Shown here: piece after piece, positions 1 to 8,671 of the stretch
How the letters are laid out: each line of letters starts with the position of its first letter
Numbering within the stretch: position 1 is the stretch's first letter
Assembly (NCBI RefSeq): GCF_001647545.1
Contig: NZ_LSZH01000014.1
Coordinates: 124,001 to 188,000 of the forward strand
Direction of reading: 5' to 3'
Length of the DNA: 64,000 bases
From: Acinetobacter sp. SFB
Lineage (GTDB): Bacteria > Pseudomonadota > Gammaproteobacteria > Pseudomonadales > Moraxellaceae
Notes under the pieces: generated by a model
Told to the model about the DNA's origin: nothing
Databases searched by the model: none
What the model saw: only the letters and a program-made list of their open reading frames with translations
Program-made: the position numbers and the translations under genes

Positions 1-491
1 GTAAGAGATTCTGTGGGTATAGTTACCGCTACTTGAGTCACCACAGCTTGACGATTACTACCAAAATCACTACTTAGATTACAAAAGCCATCCCCAATAC
101 CTGCTTCTTTGCTTGCATTATTACCAGTCCCAGGTTTAAGCAAAATTGCATCCTTTGTTTGAGCAAAGTTTACAGTCGTCGAAGTCGGCTTATAACAGAA
201 AATATATTCAAGACCTGGGTTACTTTCATTTTCCCTTAGACTTGCCCCAATCACATTGCCAAAATTTGTTAATGTAGAGGTATCCGTTCGGGTCAGTAAA
301 ACCAGCGGAGTATCAGAAGATTGAAAATTTAATTGATCCACCTGACTATTTGTTGCTACGCTTAATGAAACAATTGCAACACGGATTGCCAAAACACCCA
401 CTATTGTAGTAATCAATAAAATAACTAATACAACAATTAATGTCGCACCTTGTTGGCGCTGCAATGCAATTGTTGGAGTCATTACTCTCAT
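1..491 (-). CDS. pilX: Type IV pilus minor pilin PilX, 3' end cut by window
   Basis: The start ATG (491-489) overlaps the pilW stop in an ATGA arrangement, so the two are translationally coupled. About 163 codons are open to the window edge; the C terminus lies outside. The N terminus has a short basic leader, a prepilin peptidase site QQG|ATLIVV and a hydrophobic helix (about residues 18-42). Mature position 5 is not Glu, as is usual for PilX/GspK-type tip pilins. PilX is a minor pilin of the complex that primes type IV pilus assembly. Pilin recognition is from the leader and helix, and the PilX name mostly from gene order after pilV and pilW. In A. baylyi the equivalent cluster carries competence genes such as comB and comC. 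Confidence 0.85.
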   Translation of the reverse strand, partial: MRVMTPTIALQRQQGATLIVVLVILLITTIVGVLAIRVAIVSLSVATNSQVDQLNFQSSDTPLVLLTRTDTSTLTNFGNVIGASLRENESNPGLEYIFCYKPTSTTVNFAQTKDAILLKPGTGNNASKEAGIGDGFCNLSSDFGSNRQAVVTQVAVTIPTESL

Positions 492-1501
492 AGGTTCTCC
501 CCCATTGCATTACGCAAAGCTACCGTAGAGTTATAAACACGTCTTAAAAAACGATTGGATGTATCTGTTGCTTTAACCGTTGTGTCCAACATGACATAAG
601 TTGCTTGAGCCGGATCAACTACTGTATTTTTTGCAGAGTTTGTAGAACGAATAAGCACAGAAGCCTGAATTGCCAAAATTCTAGGTACTTTCTTCGCTGT
701 AGGGGTAGTTGCTCTTGCTGCAATTGCGGCAGCTCTATACTGTGGAATGGTGTAGTAACTTAAATTTCCATCCTCATCTCTTGTTTTTAAAAGCACATGA
801 AAATGATCTACGCGTGGAATAATAATTTGTCCTGCAGTTCCTAAACCTGTAACTATTGCCGGTTGAGCAGAAACTGCAGTTGCAGATGTTGCAGGAGTAT
901 TGGCATCACACGCCAGCGCAATATCACTAGCTCCAGTACCGTTGGCATCCACTCTTAAAAAGTACCGTTGTACAACTAAATCACCAGCATATACTGTTTG
1001 TCCTTCACAATTAAACATTTGAGAAGGTGCAACAAATTGAATCGTCAATTGATCACTAATTTGAGCTGTGCCTGCCGTATTTTTTACATTGGATAATCCT
1101 TTCCAGTAATTAGCTGTAGTTGAAACAGTATCTCCACTACCCCGACTTAATAATGCCGAATCAATATAGGCAGTAGCTCCTACTTTAGGTACAAAATTAA
1201 CATTAGTCGCGCTTGATGATGTAGACCCAGTAAGGACAATCCCACCATATGCAGTCTGGTCATTAATTTCCAGATTGGTTGAATTCCCTACATTCGCCAG
1301 ACGGATATCTCGCAGCATATAATCCACACCAAATACACCACTATCCTGTATTTCTGCATTGGCACGTTGCAATTGGCTTGACAGAATTCCCCCAGTAAAT
1401 AGTTGAGTTGCTGCTGCAACCAAGATTAACCCCAAGACTAGCGCCACCATCAACTCAATCAATGTAAAGCCCATTTGTGGCTTAAAAGAAGGCTTACTCA
1501 T
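488..1501 (-). CDS. pilW: Type IV pilus minor pilin PilW (ComB-like)
   Basis: 337-residue prepilin-like protein. The type III signal is visible near the start: leader ending QMG, then FTLIEL with Glu at mature position 5, followed by a hydrophobic stretch of about 20 residues (VALVLGLILVAAATQLF). The rest is a long Ser/Thr/Ala-rich periplasmic domain with few Cys, in the size range of PilW. PilW is a minor pilin that joins the tip/priming complex with PilV, PilX and PilY1. It starts one base after pilV ends and overlaps pilX by 4 bases, so fimU-pilV-pilW-pilX form one minus-strand operon. In A. baylyi the matching gene is comB, needed for DNA uptake. The family call is strong; a competence role here is inference. 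Confidence 0.88.
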   Translation of the reverse strand: MSKPSFKPQMGFTLIELMVALVLGLILVAAATQLFTGGILSSQLQRANAEIQDSGVFGVDYMLRDIRLANVGNSTNLEINDQTAYGGIVLTGSTSSSATNVNFVPKVGATAYIDSALLSRGSGDTVSTTANYWKGLSNVKNTAGTAQISDQLTIQFVAPSQMFNCEGQTVYAGDLVVQRYFLRVDANGTGASDIALACDANTPATSATAVSAQPAIVTGLGTAGQIIIPRVDHFHVLLKTRDEDGNLSYYTIPQYRAAAIAARATTPTAKKVPRILAIQASVLIRSTNSAKNTVVDPAQATYVMLDTTVKATDTSNRFLRRVYNSTVALRNAMGENL

Positions 1502-1502
1502 C

Positions 1503-2069
1503 TTAATAAGCCTCCATCATTAAGCATGATGCACCACTTACATACGTTCCTGAACTCGACATGCAACTAGAAGCATCAATAGTGGTTGTAGAAACACCAT
1601 TTATAGTTGTAGTAGCAGAGTTTGGCTGTGTTTTAGCCCAAAAAATATATAAACATTGCCGTTTTAAAGTCATAGTACTGGCAACACCCGGGCAGTTTTC
1701 CATAGTAATTTTCATTCCATACTGGTCGGCGTTTTTAGCAGTATTATAGGCATCGTAAGTTGCCATCTGCACAGCAGTACAAGCTGAGTTAAGACAGGAT
1801 GTCGGAGCAGATGTAGTTGAGGAGTAATTACTATAACCTTGAATTAAAGCAGGATAATTTGAAAATGCTGCAGGATTAGAACGTATATTCTCAGCTAATC
1901 CTCGCATTACAAGCATGGCTTGTGACTTACTTAAAGCCTCAGCAGAAGCATCAATGGCACGCAATTGTAAAGCCACATAACCCAGAACTCCAATTGCAAG
2001 CACAAGCAAAGCCACGAGCACTTCAACCATCCCAACCCCCATCTGATTTTTTAACATTTTCATCAGCAT
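1503..2069 (-). CDS. pilV: Type IV pilus minor pilin PilV
   Basis: 188 residues. The leader ends QMG and the mature protein begins VGMVEVLVAL with Glu at position 5, then a hydrophobic helix running to about residue 35. This matches the PilV family (PF12019/GspI-like start), and four Cys in the C-terminal half may form disulfides. The start ATG lies inside the last codons of fimU (overlap 2063-2069). Two further ATGs follow at codons 3 and 5, so the exact start is uncertain by a few residues. It works with the other minor pilins in pilus priming and is cotranscribed with them. Confidence 0.87.
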   Translation of the reverse strand: MLMKMLKNQMGVGMVEVLVALLVLAIGVLGYVALQLRAIDASAEALSKSQAMLVMRGLAENIRSNPAAFSNYPALIQGYSNYSSTTSAPTSCLNSACTAVQMATYDAYNTAKNADQYGMKITMENCPGVASTMTLKRQCLYIFWAKTQPNSATTTINGVSTTTIDASSCMSSSGTYVSGASCLMMEAY

Positions 2070-2536
2070 GTTCCCTCAGGCTTGGTATAAACACTTCCCA
2101 GTTTGGTTAATATTAATTGCTTTTTTACATTTAACTTTGTGTTACATAAACTGATTAAGGCATCCTGAGTTAAACTACTGACCAAGCCATTTTTATCAAA
2201 TATCAAGTTTGTTCCTGAATAAGTTCCTGTGGTCTGATTTTCTGCTAAAGTCTGAATGGTTAAGCTCACATTACTTCCCTTATCCCAAGTTATAGCGGTA
2301 TCAGTATTTGCACTTGTAGAATTCAGATTTGCCGTAATATCTGCACGCTTTAAAATAGCCTGACTTTTAGTCTGGGTTAATACTGAAAGTAACTCTCTTT
2401 CTTTTTTTTGAAATCGTTGTTTTTCTAAAAGATTAGTCATAGAAGGAGCAGCCATCGTTGCAATAATTGCCATTACAGCAATTGTTATCATCAGCTCAAT
2501 TAAAGTGAATCCTTGATTTTTTTTTGCTTTCAGCAT
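2063..2536 (-). CDS. fimU: GspH/FimT-family minor pilin (FimU/FimT)
   Basis: 157 residues, first gene of the minor pilin operon. It has a basic leader ending NQG, then [14 protein letters not shown] with Glu at mature position 5 and a hydrophobic helix. The body is the short beta-rich GspH-like domain with a Cys near the C terminus (final residues PEGTC). FimU/FimT proteins couple the minor pilin complex to the major pilin; FimT homologues in some naturally competent bacteria bind DNA. FimU and FimT cannot be separated by eye. The stop codon overlaps the pilV start. A terminator for ispH sits upstream, so the operon should have its own promoter in the roughly 160-base gap. Confidence 0.85.
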   Translation of the reverse strand: MLKAKKNQGFTLIELMITIAVMAIIATMAAPSMTNLLEKQRFQKKERELLSVLTQTKSQAILKRADITANLNSTSANTDTAITWDKGSNVSLTIQTLAENQTTGTYSGTNLIFDKNGLVSSLTQDALISLCNTKLNVKKQLILTKLGSVYTKPEGTC

Positions 2537-2622
2537 ATGCCCCCCAAAACAACAAAACTTTACTCTATTAAAGATACTACCTAACTTAATTACAAATTAA
2601 ACACATAACAGGATAAAAGGCA

Positions 2623-2670
2623 TAAAAAAACAGATCATTGCCAAAAAGCAATGATCTGTCAATTTTTTAA
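2623..2670 (-). terminator. Rho-independent terminator after ispH
   Basis: A 12-bp perfect stem (2630-2641 with 2648-2659) and a 6-base loop are flanked by an A-run on the left and a T-run on the right. Read on the minus strand it is a hairpin followed by T7, directly downstream of ispH. It separates ispH from the minor pilin operon. Confidence 0.85.
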
Positions 2671-2699
2671 ATTTTTCAGAATGTTAAATTATTTACGCT

Positions 2700-3650
2700 T
2701 TAAGCCTGAGTTACAGAAATACGTAACTCTTTGGGCAAACTAAAAGTAATATTTTCTTCACGTCCTGCAAGCTCTTCTGGTGCTTTGGCACCCCAATCTT
2801 GTAATCTCTGGATCACTTGTTTAATTAAAATTTCGGGTGCCGATGCCCCCGCAGTTACTCCAATTTTAGTATTTTCATTAAACCAATTTTGATCAAGCTG
2901 ATCTGCATTATCAACCAAATAAGCCTGCTTCCCCATACGCTCTGCCAGTTCACGTAAACGGTTTGAATTGGATGAATTCGGCGAACCGACCACCAAAACC
3001 ACATCACACTGCAAAGCTAAATCACGCACCGCATCTTGACGATTTTGCGTGGCATAACAGATGTCATCCTTACGCGGCCCCTGAATTTCAGGAAATTTTG
3101 TTCGTAATGCGTCAATCACTTTCGCTGTATCATCAATGGATAAAGTTGTCTGAGTGACAAAAGCCACTTTTTCAGGATTATGCACGACTAAAGCCGCTAC
3201 ATCTTGCTCATCTTCAACCAGGTAAATTTCACCACCATTTTTTTTGTCATATTGCCCCATGGTTCCTTCAACTTCGGGATGACCTTCATGACCAATCAAA
3301 ATGGCTTCTGTTCCTTCGCGCGCATATTTGGTCACTTCAATATGAACTTTAGTCACCAAGGGACACGTTGCATCAAAGACTTTTAAACCACGACGTTCAG
3401 CCTCGATTTGTACCGCCTTAGAAACACCATGTGCGCTAAAAATAACAATATTATCATCAGGTACTTCATCCAGCTCATCGACAAAAATAGCCCCGCGCTG
3501 ACGTAAATCATCGACCACAAATTTGTTGTGTACCACTTCATGGCGCACATAAATGGGTGGATTAAAACATTCAAGTGCCCGATTAACGATCGCAATTGCT
3601 CGGTCGACACCTGCACAAAAACCACGTGGATTGGCCAATACAATTTCCAT
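2700..3650 (-). CDS. ispH: 4-hydroxy-3-methylbut-2-enyl diphosphate reductase IspH
   Basis: Last enzyme of the MEP isoprenoid pathway: an iron-sulfur enzyme reducing HMBPP to IPP and DMAPP in the cytosol. The start at 3650 gives [15 protein letters not shown], is preceded by a GAGGG ribosome site and yields 316 residues; an upstream in-frame TTG would add six residues not expected for the family. All cluster and active-site residues fall at the numbering known from E. coli: Cys12, Cys96 (DATCPLV) and Cys198 for the cluster, His41, His74 and His124 with Glu126 (GHPEVEG), and the SSNSNRL motif. It is divergent from gmk and followed by a strong terminator. Confidence 0.98.
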   Translation of the reverse strand: MEIVLANPRGFCAGVDRAIAIVNRALECFNPPIYVRHEVVHNKFVVDDLRQRGAIFVDELDEVPDDNIVIFSAHGVSKAVQIEAERRGLKVFDATCPLVTKVHIEVTKYAREGTEAILIGHEGHPEVEGTMGQYDKKNGGEIYLVEDEQDVAALVVHNPEKVAFVTQTTLSIDDTAKVIDALRTKFPEIQGPRKDDICYATQNRQDAVRDLALQCDVVLVVGSPNSSNSNRLRELAERMGKQAYLVDNADQLDQNWFNENTKIGVTAGASAPEILIKQVIQRLQDWGAKAPEELAGREENITFSLPKELRISVTQA

Positions 3651-3784
3651 AAGACCCTCAATGTTCACTTGAATTTAGACTGAATAATTTGAAATAAATG
3701 CAAACAACTTACCAACAGCTATTTAGTTTACTGGCTGTCTGCTCTAAAATAGAGAAGATATTTTATCATATCAGGAAAAATATC

Positions 3785-4408
3785 ATGTCGGGTCTCTTGT
3801 TTGTCGTTTCTGCTGCATCTGGAACAGGCAAAACATCTCTCGTTAAAGCCCTACTTGAGCGTGTAAATAATTTACATGTTTCTGTCTCTCACACCACTCG
3901 TGGTCAACGCCCTGGTGAACTCGAAGGTGTGCATTATCATTTTTCGCAAAAACAAGATTTTCTTGCTTTAGTTGGGCAAGGCGGTTTTATTGAGTATGCC
4001 GAAGTATTTGGCAACTATTACGGCACAGCTCAAGCCACAGTAAAACAGCAACTGGCTAAAGGTCATGATGTTTTACTTGAGATCGACTGGCAAGGTGCGC
4101 AGCAAGTTCGCAAGCTTTTCCCCGAATCAAAACAAATTTTCATTTTACCGCCTAGCCAGTTTGATTTGCGTCAACGTTTATCGAACCGTGGCACCGACTC
4201 TGTTGAAGTCATTGAACAGCGTTTAGATTGTGCAGTAGAAGATATGCAGCAATATATAAACTTTGACTATGTCATTATTAATGATGACTTTAATAAAGCA
4301 TTGCATGATCTGGAATGCGTGATTATTGCCAATCGTTTGGTTATCTCTCAACAAGCGACTCGTCAGCAAGAATTGATTGAAAAATTAATTACTCCTGTTG
4401 AATTGTGA
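3785..4408 (+). CDS. gmk: Guanylate kinase
   Basis: Phosphorylates GMP to GDP with ATP. The start at 3785 (MSGLLFVVSAASGTGKTS) follows an AGGA site and gives 207 residues, the usual bacterial length; the reading frame is open a further 29 codons upstream but those do not look like family sequence. The P-loop SGTGKTS lies at residues 12-18. The GMP-binding segment SHTTRGQRPGE follows, then VHYHF, EYAEVFGNYYGT and the LEIDWQGAQQV stretch. It is followed by rpoZ after 76 bases on the same strand; gmk-rpoZ-spoT is the standard proteobacterial order linking nucleotide pools to ppGpp control. Confidence 0.97.
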   Translation: MSGLLFVVSAASGTGKTSLVKALLERVNNLHVSVSHTTRGQRPGELEGVHYHFSQKQDFLALVGQGGFIEYAEVFGNYYGTAQATVKQQLAKGHDVLLEIDWQGAQQVRKLFPESKQIFILPPSQFDLRQRLSNRGTDSVEVIEQRLDCAVEDMQQYINFDYVIINDDFNKALHDLECVIIANRLVISQQATRQQELIEKLITPVEL

Positions 4409-4484
4409 TTAAAACTTGAGTCTACGGGCAAAGCCTTTTATACTGCCCAGTCTGTTCAAATTTAATATTCAAACGAGAATTCTT

Positions 4485-4766
4485 ATGGCACGCGTAACCG
4501 TTGAAGATTGTTTAGACCATGTGGACAACCGCTTTGAGCTTGTACTAGTGGCAAGCAAACGCGCGCGTCAACTGGCACGTCAAGGTATTGAACCAACTGT
4601 AGAGTGGGATAACGATAAACCAACCGTTGTTGCTTTACGTGAAATTGCAGCGGGTCATGTATCTAAAGATATTTTGAAACAACGCGATCAAGACTATCAA
4701 ACCTCTAGTCTGGATCTTGCACTTTCTGCAAACAACTTGAATTTAGATGGCTTTTCTTTCCAATAA
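4485..4766 (+). CDS. rpoZ: RNA polymerase omega subunit
   Basis: 93-residue omega subunit, which helps assemble the beta' subunit and forms part of a ppGpp site in E. coli RNA polymerase. The start [19 protein letters not shown] is the family start; upstream in-frame sequence is not conserved-looking. The central [11 protein letters not shown] motif is present. The C-terminal tail is of ordinary length. It lies between gmk and spoT and is closed by a strong terminator, so spoT has its own promoter in the 220-base gap that follows, where I could not assign one with confidence. Confidence 0.97.
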   Translation: MARVTVEDCLDHVDNRFELVLVASKRARQLARQGIEPTVEWDNDKPTVVALREIAAGHVSKDILKQRDQDYQTSSLDLALSANNLNLDGFSFQ

Positions 4767-4780
4767 GAAAAAAAATCTTA

Positions 4781-4812
4781 AAAAAGCCTAGTTTTTAACT
4801 AGGCTTTTTTTA
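4781..4812 (+). terminator. Rho-independent terminator after rpoZ
   Basis: A 13-bp inverted repeat (4781-4793 with 4797-4809), with core GCCTAG/CTAGGC, a three-base loop and a T-run. It ends the gmk-rpoZ transcript. Confidence 0.9.
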
Positions 4813-4986
4813 TTGGATAACTTTTATATTTGCTCAATAACCGTTATAACATAAGTAGAAAGATACGTTATTCAAGATGTATTTTTTTTGCTTTTTTTTA
4901 AATGAAAAATTTGACAAGTCATGCAATATGTTTTTCATTAAAGGTCTAGCCATTTAAACTGTAAAACTGAAGTAGAAAGGTGTTAT

Positions 4987-7092
4987 ATGCCAGGCCCACA
5001 GGTCAGCCAAGCCAGACAACAACTGAAAATCATTATCGACGCTTATTTAGATGCAAGCGATGTCGAGCGTGTGCTTTTGGCCTGTGATTATGCAGATATC
5101 GCCCATGACGGCATTACCCGTAAAAGTGGTGAACCGTATATTCTGCACCCGATTGCCGTCAGTAGCATTCTTGCCCATATGCGTCTGGATGCAGAAACGC
5201 TTATGGCTGCGCTTTTACATGATGTGATTGAAGATACTGACTTCAATAAAGAAGACATCACTGAAAAATTTGGACGTACTGTTGCAGAACTGGTCGATGG
5301 CGTCACTAAACTCAGTCATTCCAGTGATAAAGAATATAATAAAGCAGCATCCTTCCGTAAAATTCTGCAAGCAACCCTACAAGACCCACGTGTGATTATT
5401 ATTAAACTGGCAGATCGCTACCACAATATGACCACGCTGGAGTCGTTACGGCCCGATAAACGTCGACGTATCGCCCAGGAAACTTTTGATATTTTTGTGC
5501 CCATGGGTCGTATTGTCGGTATGAATGAGATGGCCGACAATCTGGAACATTTGTGCTATCAAAATCTCGATCTGGATATGTATAATAATGTGCAAGAAGC
5601 ATTATTTCAAACCAAGCCTAAACGCTGTGAATATCAAAGTATTTGGGAAAAAAAACTTACTGAATTGCTAGAGCAGCATCAAATTTCTGGTCGCATTAAA
5701 AAGAAAAATAACAATATCGAATTACTGCGTCACTTCGTTAAAAATGATATCAATCTGCAAGAACTGACTCATAGCCATGCTTTCGAAATTATTTTACAAA
5801 GCATTGCTGACTGTGACCGTCTGGCAGAAATTTTGCGGGAAAATTTTCAGATTCTGCATTATGACGATCATATTCGCCGCCCACTTCCTGGTGGAAATCA
5901 ATCCCTGATGATGCGTTTAAAAGGTGAAAAAACGACTTTATCACTGACCATTCAAACTGAACTGATGCGTAAGGCTGCACGTTTTGGGGTGGTTTTAGGG
6001 GAAAATGCGCCACAAGCCTGTCGCTCAGCCATTCAAGCCTCTATGCAAAACCTGAATGTACTGATTGATGATGCCTGTGCAAAAACCACATTTAGCGACC
6101 TGTTAGATTATTTACATCAAGAAAAAATTTGGGTTTACACCCCTCATGGTAATTTGCATGAACTACCTCAAGGCGCAACAGCAGTCGATTTTGCATATTC
6201 TGCCAGCCTGTTTTTAGGTAATCACGCGGTAGGTGCAAAAATAAACGGTGAAACCAAGCCGCTTTCAACACCCCTTATGAGTGGTCAAGTAGTTGAAATT
6301 ATTACCGATGTTCTGGCTACCCCAAACCCAGACTGGCTCAGTTTTATTAATACCCAAAAAGCACGTCGCGCCTTACAAAATATTTTACGCGATCAGGATG
6401 TTGAAGAGCAGCAACTCGTGGGTCAGCAAGCGCTAAATCGTGCACTGAAACTGTTTGCTCGCTCGATAAAAGACTTAACCCAGGAAGACTGGATCGATAT
6501 CTTGCAATGGCGGCATATTGAGACTAAAGAACAGCTATTTGAACAAGTTGCGGTGGGAGATTTACTTCCGCAATTGGTGGCCAACCATTTGTTTGCCCAA
6601 GATCAGACTGTAGAGACTCAATCTTCAACTCGCCTGATTCAAGGCACTGAAGGTGTGGATGTCAAATATGCCCATTGCTGCAACCCTGTTCTTGGCGATC
6701 CTATTCAAGGGCATTTGTCACGTCGTGGACTCATTGTTCATCGTGCACGCTGTCACAACCTGCTGCATGAACAACACCAACATCCAGAAAATATCATGCC
6801 TTTGCAATGGGCTTCTGAAGATGCCGATGATATAAGCTTTACCGCCTATTTAAGTATTGATATGGCCATGAATGATGAACAAATTTCTGAACTCATCTAC
6901 CAATGCCGTAAAGAAAAAACTGGTGTAGAAATGGTGCATAACCATGAAGGGAAAACTTACGTGAATATTGTGGTACATAACCGCAAACAGATTGCGCAAA
7001 TCATTCGTGATTTACGCATGCATTTTGGTTTTCCGCGCATTACCCGTTTAGCCCAAACGATTAATATTACAGAAGCATCTAAAGCAAGTTAA
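4987..7092 (+). CDS. spoT: SpoT: (p)ppGpp hydrolase with a degenerate synthetase domain
   Basis: 701-residue RelA/SpoT homologue. The N-terminal HD hydrolase domain is intact: RKSGEPYILHP with His54, LLHDVIEDT with His78-Asp79, and KLADRYHNM. The region that should hold the synthetase (about residues 230-345) lacks the expected YSIYRKM, RFKDYIA, GYQSLHT and EVQIRT motifs; only remnants such as GNQSL and LTIQTE are seen. The TGS domain (about 380-445), the Cys-rich domain (AHCCNPVLGDPI, about 555-595) and the C-terminal ACT domain (about 620-690) are present. So it should degrade, but not make, (p)ppGpp. A monofunctional hydrolase SpoT has been described for A. baumannii. The start is preceded by AAAGGTG. 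It is monocistronic, or read with ridA 68 bases downstream. Confidence 0.95.
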   Translation: MPGPQVSQARQQLKIIIDAYLDASDVERVLLACDYADIAHDGITRKSGEPYILHPIAVSSILAHMRLDAETLMAALLHDVIEDTDFNKEDITEKFGRTVAELVDGVTKLSHSSDKEYNKAASFRKILQATLQDPRVIIIKLADRYHNMTTLESLRPDKRRRIAQETFDIFVPMGRIVGMNEMADNLEHLCYQNLDLDMYNNVQEALFQTKPKRCEYQSIWEKKLTELLEQHQISGRIKKKNNNIELLRHFVKNDINLQELTHSHAFEIILQSIADCDRLAEILRENFQILHYDDHIRRPLPGGNQSLMMRLKGEKTTLSLTIQTELMRKAARFGVVLGENAPQACRSAIQASMQNLNVLIDDACAKTTFSDLLDYLHQEKIWVYTPHGNLHELPQGATAVDFAYSASLFLGNHAVGAKINGETKPLSTPLMSGQVVEIITDVLATPNPDWLSFINTQKARRALQNILRDQDVEEQQLVGQQALNRALKLFARSIKDLTQEDWIDILQWRHIETKEQLFEQVAVGDLLPQLVANHLFAQDQTVETQSSTRLIQGTEGVDVKYAHCCNPVLGDPIQGHLSRRGLIVHRARCHNLLHEQHQHPENIMPLQWASEDADDISFTAYLSIDMAMNDEQISELIYQCRKEKTGVEMVHNHEGKTYVNIVVHNRKQIAQIIRDLRMHFGFPRITRLAQTINITEASKAS

Positions 7093-7160
7093 TTCAATCA
7101 TATGCAACTTTTTTGAATGATATACGCTATGATGTATGAAGATGATATAAGGAGAAATCA

Positions 7161-7544
7161 ATGTCCCGCCAAGTAATCCATACGGAAAATGCACCTGCAG
7201 CAATTGGTACATATTCTCAAGCGATTTTAGTTGAAAATACACTGTATCTTTCAGGTCAAATTGGCTTAGATCCTTACAGTATGGAATTGGTTGAAGGTAT
7301 TGAAGCTCAGATTCGTCGCGTATTTGATAATTTAAAAGCCGTTTGTGAAGCAGCTGGGGGTTCTTTGGCCGATATCGCCAAACTGAACATTTTCCTCACT
7401 GATCTTTCGCATTTCCAACTGGTGAACCAGATTATGGGGGAATACTTTGCCCAACCCTATCCTGCGCGTGCAGCATTAGGCGTGGCAAGTCTGCCTAAAG
7501 ATGCCTTAGTTGAAATGGATGGCGTGGTTATTATTAATAAATAA
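7161..7544 (+). CDS. ridA: RidA family enamine/imine deaminase
   Basis: 127 residues covering the whole YjgF/YER057c/UK114 fold. RidA proteins hydrolyse reactive 2-aminoacrylate and related enamines released by PLP enzymes, protecting other PLP enzymes. Family marks are GTYSQA near the N terminus, LSGQIGLDP, the [17 protein letters not shown] helix, and the substrate arginine in [12 protein letters not shown] with the closing EMDGVVI. A GGAGA ribosome site sits 7 bases before the ATG. Being next to spoT is common in gammaproteobacteria. A terminator follows. Confidence 0.93.
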   Translation: MSRQVIHTENAPAAIGTYSQAILVENTLYLSGQIGLDPYSMELVEGIEAQIRRVFDNLKAVCEAAGGSLADIAKLNIFLTDLSHFQLVNQIMGEYFAQPYPARAALGVASLPKDALVEMDGVVIINK

Positions 7545-7570
7545 AAATCATACAGTTAAATAATTGTTTA

Positions 7571-7598
7571 AAATACCACCGATCAAGTGGTATTTTTT
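7571..7598 (+). terminator. Rho-independent terminator after ridA
   Basis: A 9-bp stem (7571-7579 with 7587-7595; ACCAC/GTGGT core) followed by a T-run, 26 bases after the ridA stop. Confidence 0.8.
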
Positions 7599-7649
7599 TA
7601 TTCAAAAACTCAATAAACAAGAATGAAATTTCAAATGAATTTCATTGAC

Positions 7650-7672
7650 AAACGATAACAATTATCAATAAT
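7650..7672 (+). promoter_or_regulatory. Probable Fur box upstream of bfd
   Basis: The palindrome GATAA-CAA-TTATC (7654-7666) lies in an AT-rich stretch 44-56 bases before the bfd start. GATAA/TTATC halves around a short centre resemble the core of the Fur consensus. Iron-repressed bfd expression is known in other bacteria. The operator is inferred from pattern and context only. Confidence 0.55.
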
Positions 7673-7709
7673 ATTACTTATCCTATTTAACTCTTGTGGC
7701 GAGTTGAAA

Positions 7710-7904
7710 ATGTACGTTTGTTTATGCCGTGGTATTACTGATCAAGATATTAAAGATGCCGTAGCCGATGGCGCGGAAAGCTATCGCGAAATTCGCGACT
7801 TGCTTGATTTGGGTACCTGCTGTGGTCGCTGTGCTCCAGAAGCACGTGCCATCATTAGCGATGAACTTTCAGAAATCGCTGCCCGTATATCGATAGCCGC
7901 TTAA
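7710..7904 (+). CDS. bfd: Bacterioferritin-associated ferredoxin Bfd
   Basis: 64-residue [2Fe-2S] protein that passes electrons to bacterioferritin haem so stored iron can be released. The four ligands fall at the family positions: Cys4 and Cys6 (YVCLCRG) and Cys38 and Cys41 (CCGRC). The ATG at 7710 is chosen over an in-frame TTG two codons earlier because MYVCLCRG is the family start. A Fur-like palindrome lies upstream, suggesting induction under iron limitation. A hairpin follows, and bfr is 251 bases further on the same strand. Confidence 0.95.
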   Translation: MYVCLCRGITDQDIKDAVADGAESYREIRDLLDLGTCCGRCAPEARAIISDELSEIAARISIAA

Positions 7905-7956
7905 AATACTATAACCACAATAATCAAAGTTTAATGGTCGAAAGATCATCTTCCTC

Positions 7957-7987
7957 CCCCGCTTATGACTCTAGGCGGGTTTTTCTT
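7957..7987 (+). terminator. Probable terminator after bfd
   Basis: CCCGC (7958-7962) pairs with GCGGG (7975-7979), followed by T5. The stem is short but GC-rich against an AT-rich background. It separates bfd from bfr. Confidence 0.65.
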
Positions 7988-8155
7988 ATTCTATTATTCC
8001 AGTTTCAGCTTTAATCCTTTTTGATTCCGATTTTCATTTGCCGTTCAATAAATTACTCGCCATTATTTCGGTTCTTGTTTAAGATCATTGTAATAATAAT
8101 TTTTTTGATTGTCTGACACATGGTTAAGGCAGAAATTGTTGATGGAGAACTTACA

Positions 8156-8620
8156 ATGAAAGGCAACCGTGATGTGATTAATCAGTTAAATCAGGTGTTA
8201 TACCACCAATTGACTGCGATTAACCAATATTTCCTGCATTCGCGTATGTTTAATCACTGGGGAATTGAGAAACTCGGTTCTGCAGAATACAAAGAATCCA
8301 TTCACCAAATGAAAGATGCAGATAAAATTATTGAACGTATTTTATTTCTTGAAGGTTTACCGAACCTGCAAAATTTGGGTAAGTTGTACATCGGTCAGCA
8401 TACTGTTGAAGTACTGAATTGTGATGTGCGCAAAGTAAACGAAAATATTGAAGCGCTACAAAAAGCTGTCCGCCTGGCAGAGCAGGAAATGGATTATGTG
8501 ACCCGTGATCTTGTACAGGAAATTCTGGAAAAAGAGGAAGAATATTTGGACTGGAGCACGACCCAGCTTGATTTGGTTGAGAAAGTCGGTATCGAAAACT
8601 ATATTCAAAGCCAAATTTAA
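8156..8620 (+). CDS. bfr: Bacterioferritin, haem-binding subunit lacking a ferroxidase centre
   Basis: 154 residues, normal bacterioferritin length. The start at 8156 (MKGNRDVINQL) follows GGAGAA and fits the family; 12 upstream in-frame codons are not needed. Aligned without gaps to E. coli Bfr, the haem ligand Met52 is kept (HQMKDAD). The six di-iron ligands read Gln18 (E in E. coli), Gln51 (E), Asp54 (H), Val94 (E), Glu127 (kept) and Tyr130 (H). Five of six are lost, so this subunit should not oxidise iron by the usual site. Heteropolymeric bacterioferritins with one haem-type and one ferroxidase-type subunit are known (e.g. Neisseria BfrA/BfrB). A partner Bfr or ferritin is expected elsewhere in this genome. 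It sits downstream of bfd, its electron donor. Confidence 0.93.
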   Translation: MKGNRDVINQLNQVLYHQLTAINQYFLHSRMFNHWGIEKLGSAEYKESIHQMKDADKIIERILFLEGLPNLQNLGKLYIGQHTVEVLNCDVRKVNENIEALQKAVRLAEQEMDYVTRDLVQEILEKEEEYLDWSTTQLDLVEKVGIENYIQSQI

Positions 8621-8625
8621 TTCTC

Positions 8626-8662
8626 TTAAAAAAAAGCCAGTCAATTGACCGGCTTTTTTTTA
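8626..8662. terminator. Bidirectional terminator between bfr and the PglL-like gene
   Basis: An A-run, AAGCC, a GTCAATTGAC core, GGCTT and a T-run make a long stem that works on both strands. It lies between two convergent genes, bfr (plus) and the O-oligosaccharyltransferase (minus). Confidence 0.85.
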
Positions 8663-8671
8663 TTTAAAGTT

